A program made the translations under genes and the position numbers. Below are positions 5,989-10,115 of a DNA stretch of 10,115 nucleotides, in pieces. Below the pieces are notes generated by a model. It was not told the DNA's origin. It saw only the letters and a list, made by a program, of their open reading frames with translations, and did not search any database. Origin of the DNA: RGIG6353 sp045531285. GTDB taxonomy: Bacteria; Bacillota; Clostridia; Oscillospirales; SIG627. Where the stretch lies: the NCBI GenBank assembly GCA_045531285.1, contig JAZSDT010000028.1, positions 1 to 10,115 on the forward strand, written 5' to 3'. Within the stretch, counting starts at the first letter, position 1. Every line of letters starts with the position of its first letter.

Positions 5989-6855
5989 ATGGAAACGTTT
6001 CTTATTGCGGCATCGCTTATAGCACATCAGTTGGAAGTAATAGTAGTGAAATCTTACGGTGACAAAAAGAAAAACGGTGGGGAATTTTTCAACGCAATAA
6101 TATGCTTTTTCTCAATGCTGTTTTTTATAATTACTGACAAGGACGGATTTTATTTTCCCTTACCTCTTTTCATATATGGATTATTGAGCTGTTTGGGATA
6201 TGCCGCAGGCTTCTATTTTACATACCTTGCTCTTAGCTGTGGCTCATATGCAAACACAAAAATGGTTTCTTCTCTGGGGACTGTGCTTGCGGTACTGTAC
6301 GGCACCTTCTATCTTGGGGAATCCTCAAACGTAATCACCTGGCTTGCAGTAGCACTTATTGTTTTGGCAATCTTTATGATGAACAGCGGCAAGAAGATTG
6401 ACGGCGAGAGTGCTTGTGGGTTCAGCTTTAAATGGCTGACGTACGTGCTGCTTTCCGTGGCAGGTAATTTTGTAATAACCGTAGTCAAACGAGAGCAGCA
6501 ATTGTACTTTGGCGGTGCTTGTGACAACGAGTTTCTTATCATTTCTCTCTTCGGAGCATTTTTGTTTTTGTTTGTGTATGGACTTTTCGTGGACAGAAAA
6601 CGTTTGGGCGTTGCTTTAAAAAGCGGTTTGCTCCACGGTGCATTGGCAGGCGTTTGCAACGGTGTGTCAAATCTTCTGTCGATTATCACTTTGCTTTACG
6701 TTCCCATTTCACTTTTGTCTCCTATCAATGCAGGAGGCGGTTTATTGCTTGCTTTCTTCGTTTCTTTACTGCTTTACAAAGAGAAGTTTACAAAAAAGCA
6801 GATGCTTAGTGTCTTTATAGGCGTTCTGGCATTGGTGCTGTTTAAAATGGTATAA
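5989..6855 (+). CDS. DMT-superfamily (EamA-like) membrane transporter
   Basis: The 288-residue product is almost entirely hydrophobic and can be read as ten transmembrane helices in two halves. Approximate spans are 3-20, 33-48, 57-82, 88-109, 115-132, 147-165, 180-202, 212-238, 239-262 and 269-287. Short charged loops such as YGDKKKNGGE and VDRKR separate them. This two-by-five arrangement, with a conserved Glu in the LGE segment at the end of the first half, fits the drug/metabolite transporter superfamily. Some members move sugars, amino acids or nucleotide-linked metabolites; the substrate here is unknown. The ATG has AAGAGGT upstream. A 13-nt gap separates its stop from the ATG of the Gfo/Idh/MocA gene, so the two form an operon, and the divergent AraC gene probably controls it. 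A carbohydrate-related substrate is inferred from these neighbours. Confidence 0.9.
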   Translation: METFLIAASLIAHQLEVIVVKSYGDKKKNGGEFFNAIICFFSMLFFIITDKDGFYFPLPLFIYGLLSCLGYAAGFYFTYLALSCGSYANTKMVSSLGTVLAVLYGTFYLGESSNVITWLAVALIVLAIFMMNSGKKIDGESACGFSFKWLTYVLLSVAGNFVITVVKREQQLYFGGACDNEFLIISLFGAFLFLFVYGLFVDRKRLGVALKSGLLHGALAGVCNGVSNLLSIITLLYVPISLLSPINAGGGLLLAFFVSLLLYKEKFTKKQMLSVFIGVLALVLFKMV

Positions 6856-6868
6856 AGGAGTGTGTATT

Positions 6869-7990
6869 ATGAAAAAGATTCGAGTTGGTGTTGTAGGACT
6901 TGGTCACAGAGGACGGGGGATGCTCTCTCTTTCCGCAGAATTTGATGCGGTTGAAATTGCGGCGGCATGTGATATTAAGCCTGAAAACTGGTATGAACAG
7001 CAATGGCTTTCCAAAGCGCCTTTTTCCGATATGTTCCCTAATACAAAGTTTTATCGGGATTATGACGAAATGCTTGACAAAGCAGATCTTGACGTTGTTA
7101 TTGTTGAGACCGGTGCGGATATTCACGCAGAGTTTTGCGCAAAGGCGCTTGAAAAGAACATCAACGTACTTTCCGATATTCCGAATGTTGCAAATCTTGC
7201 AGAGGCAGAGCTGCTTTGGAAGGCATCTCAAAAGACAAACGCTGTAATTTCAACCGGTGCAAATCCCAATTATCAGAAGTTCACGGCGCTGCTTGTGGAT
7301 TTTTACAACAAGGGACTCTTGGGAAAGCCCTATTGTATGGAAGCAGAGTATATACACTGGTCAATGCCTAACAGCGCGGAGCATATCCATCTCAACGAAA
7401 ACGGAGATTGGAGAAAGCTTCTTATCCCTATTCGCTATTGCACTCACTCTTTGGGCCCGCTTCTTGCGGTGCTTGAAGAAGAGCTTCGTCTGGTCAGCTG
7501 TTTTGGCACCGGCAAGCAGGCAGAGGACAGCACAAAGGACGATATGATGTGTGCACAGTTCCAAACCGAGTCGGGTGTTATCGTCAGACTTATGCGCAAC
7601 GGCAGATGCCGTGCGAACATAGGACACCACAACTATCGTGTGTTTGGTACAGAGGGCTATATGGAGCGTATCGAACGCTTTGGCAAGCCTGTTATCCGTT
7701 ATAATTCAACAAAGGAGCTTGATACCTCCCTGAAGGAGATAAGCGGAGAGTTTATGCCTCCTGCGTATGCTAACAACCCTAAGGCAACAGGACACGGCGG
7801 CATGGATTATGCAATGCTGGACAAGTTCTTTGATGCTGTTGCCAACGGCAAACCCGCACCTATCACGCTGAGGCAGGGACTTGCTATGACCTTGCCCGGA
7901 ATTTATGCAGAGGAATCGGCAAAAAGAGGCGGTCAGGTGCTTCGTATGAGATATCCTTGGGAAGAGGATTGGACAACAGAAATAGACTAA
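6869..7990 (+). CDS. Gfo/Idh/MocA-family NAD(P)-dependent oxidoreductase
   Basis: From ATG 6869 (AAGGAG at 6855-6860; a GTG at 6860 would remove the ribosome site) the product is 373 residues, normal for the family. A Rossmann fold begins with RVGVVGLGHRGRG (5-17) and an acidic Asp35 at the end of the second strand, which favours NAD. The usual EKP motif of the cofactor/substrate site is replaced by SDIPN (102-106), so the usual Lys is absent. The C-terminal domain has YCTHSLGPL (190-198) and GHGGMDYAML (308-317). Such enzymes oxidise sugars or cyclitols, often at C3. Some, including the GH109 glycosidases, cleave glycosides through a transient keto intermediate, and the HGGMD motif resembles that of GH109 as remembered. 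The exact substrate is unknown. It is co-transcribed with the transporter and ends at a strong terminator. Confidence 0.92.
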   Translation: MKKIRVGVVGLGHRGRGMLSLSAEFDAVEIAAACDIKPENWYEQQWLSKAPFSDMFPNTKFYRDYDEMLDKADLDVVIVETGADIHAEFCAKALEKNINVLSDIPNVANLAEAELLWKASQKTNAVISTGANPNYQKFTALLVDFYNKGLLGKPYCMEAEYIHWSMPNSAEHIHLNENGDWRKLLIPIRYCTHSLGPLLAVLEEELRLVSCFGTGKQAEDSTKDDMMCAQFQTESGVIVRLMRNGRCRANIGHHNYRVFGTEGYMERIERFGKPVIRYNSTKELDTSLKEISGEFMPPAYANNPKATGHGGMDYAMLDKFFDAVANGKPAPITLRQGLAMTLPGIYAEESAKRGGQVLRMRYPWEEDWTTEID

Positions 7991-7996
7991 TTGATG

Positions 7997-8027
7997 CAAG
8001 TGGCTGAAATTCAGCCACTTGTTTTTT
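7997..8027 (+). terminator. Intrinsic terminator of the transporter-oxidoreductase operon
   Basis: CAAGTGGCTG (7997-8006) pairs perfectly with CAGCCACTTG (8012-8021) around an AAATT loop, followed by six T. It starts 6 nt after the oxidoreductase stop and separates this operon from the next one. Confidence 0.94.
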
Positions 8028-8115
8028 GGTATAGTTTGCCGTTGCGCATAGCTTGAGATGTGGCAGCTACCTGACAATTTTTGGTTTAAAGTTTGTAGGA
8101 TAGGAAGATTTTTTA

Positions 8116-8143
8116 TTGACAAGCGTAGCTGATATGATATAAT
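8116..8143 (+). promoter_or_regulatory. Near-consensus promoter of the TIM-barrel/deacetylase operon
   Basis: A perfect TTGACA (8116-8121), a 16-bp spacer and a perfect TATAAT (8138-8143) with a TG-extended -10 (8135-8136) are seen. Transcription would start near 8150. With both boxes perfect the promoter should be strong, or be held down by a repressor or by the leader. Confidence 0.85.
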
Positions 8144-8149
8144 TAATCT

Positions 8150-8225
8150 GAAAAATGCATTCGTCTGCGAGGCGGAAGCAGACGGCTTGTGTACTGTTAC
8201 AGACAGATTTTAAGGGGTATAAAAT
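8150..8225 (+). promoter_or_regulatory. 76-nt leader with stem-loop before the TIM-barrel gene
   Basis: After the promoter, CGTCTGC (8162-8168) pairs perfectly with GCAGACG (8178-8184) around a GAGGCGGAA loop. The ribosome site AAGGGG (8212-8217) lies 8 nt before the ATG. The leader is too short for most riboswitch classes and no known riboswitch motif was recognised. It may stabilise the mRNA or bind a regulator; this is unproven. Confidence 0.45.
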
Positions 8226-9044
8226 ATGATTATCGGATTGTCATCATGCGGAAAAAGGCTGGACAGACAGCTTTTTGAAGAGTACAAAAATGCGGGGATA
8301 GAAGCGATGGAGCTCAGTGTGGGCAACAAGGATGCCTGCGACAGCTTTGACGTAAAGAGTGTTGTGCCTCTTGCTAAAGAATTCGGCATAGAGCTGTGGA
8401 GCTATCATCTGCCATTCGGCCCGTTTGAGGTGCTTGATATTTCAAATCCTATTACCGCCGAGTTTTCGGTGGAATATTATAAGACGCTTATGACTTCAGC
8501 AAGAGAATGCGGAGTCAAGGTTTTCGTCATACATCCCAGCGGAGAGCCCATTGAAAAATCCGACAGGCGCGTTCGTATGGAACGGGCAAAGGAAAGCCTT
8601 GGAAAGCTAGCCGAGTACGGCGACAGTATAGATGCCGTTATTGCTGTGGAGGATCTGCCGCGCACCTGCCTTGGAAATTCTTCCGCGGAGATACTTGAGT
8701 TGATTGGCGTCCATAACAGCTTGAAGGTTTGCTTTGACACCAATCATTTGCTTGGCGAGGATAACGTTGACTTTATTAATAATATAGGAAGCAAGATAAT
8801 TACCACACACGTTTCGGATTATGATTTTGTGGATGAAAAGCATTGGCTGTCGGGAGAGGGAAAGGTGGATTGGAGCGCCTTGTACTCTGCATTGAACAAG
8901 GTTGGGTACAATGGACCGTGGCTTTATGAGCTGGGCTTCAGGTGTCCTGCTTCGATGCCGCGCACAAGAGACCTTACCTGTGAAGATTTTGCAAAAAATG
9001 CAAACGAGATATTTAACGGAAAGAAAATAACGGTGATAAAATGA
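8226..9044 (+). CDS. Sugar isomerase/epimerase-like TIM-barrel protein (xylose isomerase-like, AP endonuclease 2 fold)
   Basis: The 272-residue protein matches the single-domain xylose isomerase-like barrel in length and motif order. SYHLPFGP has His61, VIHPSGEP His103, AVEDLPRT Glu142, CFDTNHLLGED Asp171 and His174, TTHVSDYD His195, GEGKVDW Glu211 and YELGF Glu235. Glu142, Asp171, His195 and Glu235 are the expected divalent metal ligands by position, and His103 and Glu211 probable substrate contacts. The fold serves sugar epimerases, 2-keto-myo-inositol dehydratases and enzymes acting on 3-keto-glycosides, so the reaction cannot be fixed from sequence alone. No signal peptide is present. Its TGA overlaps the ATG of the following deacetylase by four bases, so the two are translationally coupled. 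The Gfo/Idh/MocA gene lies just upstream, in a separate transcript. Confidence 0.9.
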   Translation: MIIGLSSCGKRLDRQLFEEYKNAGIEAMELSVGNKDACDSFDVKSVVPLAKEFGIELWSYHLPFGPFEVLDISNPITAEFSVEYYKTLMTSARECGVKVFVIHPSGEPIEKSDRRVRMERAKESLGKLAEYGDSIDAVIAVEDLPRTCLGNSSAEILELIGVHNSLKVCFDTNHLLGEDNVDFINNIGSKIITTHVSDYDFVDEKHWLSGEGKVDWSALYSALNKVGYNGPWLYELGFRCPASMPRTRDLTCEDFAKNANEIFNGKKITVIK

Positions 9045-9817
9045 AGGGAACTATTGTATTATCCGTAGACGACGGAGCTGTTGATACGTTCCGTCTTGCC
9101 ACGGAGCTTGAAAAAAGAGGCTTACCCGCTACCTTTAATATAGTGACAGCGTGGGTTGACAAAAGTGTTGAAACAAAATCTCCCCACGTAACAGTAGCTG
9201 AGTTGAAGCGTATTTACGCCACAGGACTGTTTGAAATTGCAGGTCATGCCAATAGACATACAAACGAGGATGCCGACGTAATAGAGGGTAACGAGAAGCT
9301 GAGAGAGTGGTGCGGTATGACCGAGATAGGATTTGCGTCCCCTGGAAGCGGCATGAAGGCGGACTACATCAGGGCGAACGAAGAAAAGTACAAGGCCATG
9401 AATATTTCCTATATAAGAACAGGAAGCTATCCTACGGACGATAAAAGATGCGAAGCTCTGACTGAGAAGGCAAAAAGAGACGGGCGCACGGAGTACGTTT
9501 TGCAGAATATACCGTATACGGTTTTTGAATTTGATTCAATGTTTGTGCCGTCGGTAGTGGTAGTGAATCAAACTCCTGTAGAGTGCATAAAGGATTTGGC
9601 GGTATTTACAGCAGATGAAGGACTCTGCACGGTATTTATGTTTCATGCTGTACGCCGTGAGGGCGAAAAGGGATACGAGAGCACCTGGTCTTACGATTTT
9701 GATAAGTTCTGCGAGTTTGCAGACCTGCTGTGTAAGTTGCGTGACAACGGCAAGGTAGAGATACTTACTAATCTGGAAGCGGTAAAAAAACACAGTCGGC
9801 CATCGGATAACATGTAA
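9041..9817 (+). CDS. Cytoplasmic NodB/CE4-type polysaccharide deacetylase-like protein
   Basis: The 258-residue protein starts at an ATGA overlap with the upstream gene. It has the NodB layout: SVDDG (8-12) with both Asp10 and Asp11, LEKRGLPATFNI (23-34), GHANRH (68-73) with metal-binding His69 and His73, FASPGSGM (98-105) in place of the usual RxPxG, and MFHAVRR (200-206) with His202. Unlike the deacetylase at 4228 it has no signal peptide, so it should act on a soluble intracellular substrate such as an N-acetylated amino sugar or an oligosaccharide. Lack of the Arg of motif 3 hints at a different substrate or chemistry. Coupling to the isomerase-like protein suggests one pathway. Its last residues are polar and carry no anchor. 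No clear terminator follows before the rRNA-type promoters. Confidence 0.88.
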   Translation: MKGTIVLSVDDGAVDTFRLATELEKRGLPATFNIVTAWVDKSVETKSPHVTVAELKRIYATGLFEIAGHANRHTNEDADVIEGNEKLREWCGMTEIGFASPGSGMKADYIRANEEKYKAMNISYIRTGSYPTDDKRCEALTEKAKRDGRTEYVLQNIPYTVFEFDSMFVPSVVVVNQTPVECIKDLAVFTADEGLCTVFMFHAVRREGEKGYESTWSYDFDKFCEFADLLCKLRDNGKVEILTNLEAVKKHSRPSDNM

Positions 9818-9851
9818 AGCAATTTGAACAAACACGTTTTATCTATATATA

Positions 9852-9889
9852 GTGTGCACTTGACACATTGCACACAAAATACATTTTGT
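9852..9889. repeat. Overlapping inverted repeats after the deacetylase gene
   Basis: GTGTGCA (9852-9858) pairs perfectly with TGCACAC (9869-9875). ACAAAA (9874-9879) pairs with TTTTGT (9884-9889) and overlaps the first right arm by two bases, so the two hairpins compete. Without a clear T-tract this is a weak terminator at best. It could be a regulator site or an alternative-structure element in front of the rRNA-type promoters. Confidence 0.5.
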
Positions 9890-9934
9890 TCGTAAAAATG
9901 TTCAAAAAAATTCGAAAATTTTGTAAAAAATCCC

Positions 9935-9963
9935 TTGACAAAGGGAGAAAAAGGTGATAAAAT
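9935..9963 (+). promoter_or_regulatory. Distal rRNA-type promoter P1
   Basis: TTGACA (9935-9940), a 17-bp spacer and TAAAAT (9958-9963) are preceded by an A/T-rich run at about 9890-9932 suitable as an UP element. Transcription would start near 9970. The first transcribed bases can form a small CTCTC-CGA-GAGAG hairpin (9971-9983). Tandem strong promoters with A/T-rich upstream DNA are typical of rRNA operons. Confidence 0.88.
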
Positions 9964-10036
9964 AGGCACACTCTCCGAGAGAGAGAAGATAGAAAAGCAA
10001 CACGAAAAAACTTTTAAAAAAAGTTTAAAAAAGTAC

Positions 10037-10065
10037 TTGACAAAGTGAAAGTGATGTGCTATACT
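10037..10065 (+). promoter_or_regulatory. Proximal rRNA-type promoter P2
   Basis: TTGACA (10037-10042), a 17-bp spacer and TATACT (10060-10065) lie about 100 bp after P1. An A/T-rich inverted repeat AAACTTTT/AAAAGTTT (10008-10015 with 10019-10026) sits directly upstream and may act as an UP element. Transcription would start near 10072. Both promoters carry TTGACAAAG, suggesting duplication. Confidence 0.9.
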
Positions 10066-10071
10066 ATCAAA

Positions 10072-10115
10072 GCTGTCCGCGAGGGGCGGCGAAAGAATTG
10101 GACATTGAAAATTAA
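10072..10115 (+). other. Leader of a probable 16S rRNA operon (gene starts beyond the window)
   Basis: Behind P2 the sequence has a GC-rich CCGC/GCGG pair and then ends TTGGACATTGAAAATTAA. This resembles the TTGAAAACT-type leader sequence that precedes 16S genes in many Firmicutes. No 16S sequence itself lies in the window, so the rRNA gene is inferred. Confidence 0.72.

Noticed and set aside
6860..6868. GTG start for the Gfo/Idh/MocA gene
   Set aside because: The GTG uses the last base of the AAGGAG ribosome site; the ATG at 6869 is spaced 8 nt after it.
7706..8122. 138-codon minus-strand open frame across the oxidoreductase end and terminator
   Set aside because: It is antisense to the gene and spans a strong terminator, with no ribosome site or recognisable motifs.
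9860..9885. A third promoter starting with TTGACA at 9860
   Set aside because: The only -10-like box (TACATT) is 14 bp away and the region lies inside the inverted repeat; P1 and P2 fit far better.

Overview
The window looks like chromosomal DNA of a low-to-mid GC anaerobic Firmicute, most likely an uncultured gut Clostridia (Oscillospiraceae/Ruminococcaceae-like). The signs are AGAGGT/AAGGAG ribosome sites, sigma-A-like promoters, an Fe-S type-4 uracil-DNA glycosylase, a PdaA-like deacetylase, a U32 peptidase-family protein next to Maf, and a tandem rRNA-type promoter region at the right end. This taxonomic call is an inference from gene content and signals; no search was run.

Left part (1-955): the C-terminal 129 residues of a probably secreted acidic protein end in a strong intrinsic terminator. 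A 565-bp gene-free gap between convergent genes follows. It holds two 95% identical 99-bp structured repeats (452-550 and 710-808), a hairpin-rich block between them, and a 145-bp segment with long-range pairing.

Housekeeping block (956-4977): maf and a U32-family Fe-S protein (probably RNA hydroxylation) form a minus-strand operon. They diverge from a type-4 uracil-DNA glycosylase through a 99-bp region with overlapping divergent promoters. A secreted PdaA-like polysaccharide deacetylase follows; a perfect terminator hairpin sits only 12 nt before its start codon.

Carbohydrate/sensing block (5036-9817): an AraC-family regulator diverges from a DMT/EamA membrane transporter and a Gfo/Idh/MocA oxidoreductase. 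The two divergent promoters carry an identical extended -10 (TGATAGAAT). After a terminator, a near-consensus promoter drives a translationally coupled pair: a xylose-isomerase-like TIM-barrel protein and a cytoplasmic NodB-type deacetylase. A Gfo/Idh/MocA enzyme beside an isomerase-like TIM barrel resembles known pairs that oxidise glycosides at C3 and then cleave them by elimination. Together with the AraC protein and transporter, this is the most attractive candidate for an undescribed pathway here, but it is only a hypothesis.

Right end (9818-10115): no gene is seen. The region carries an inverted repeat, two consensus TTGACA promoters in tandem with 17-bp spacers, and a terminal sequence ending TTGAAAATTAA that is typical of the leader just upstream of a 16S rRNA gene. 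The rRNA operon itself should start beyond the window.
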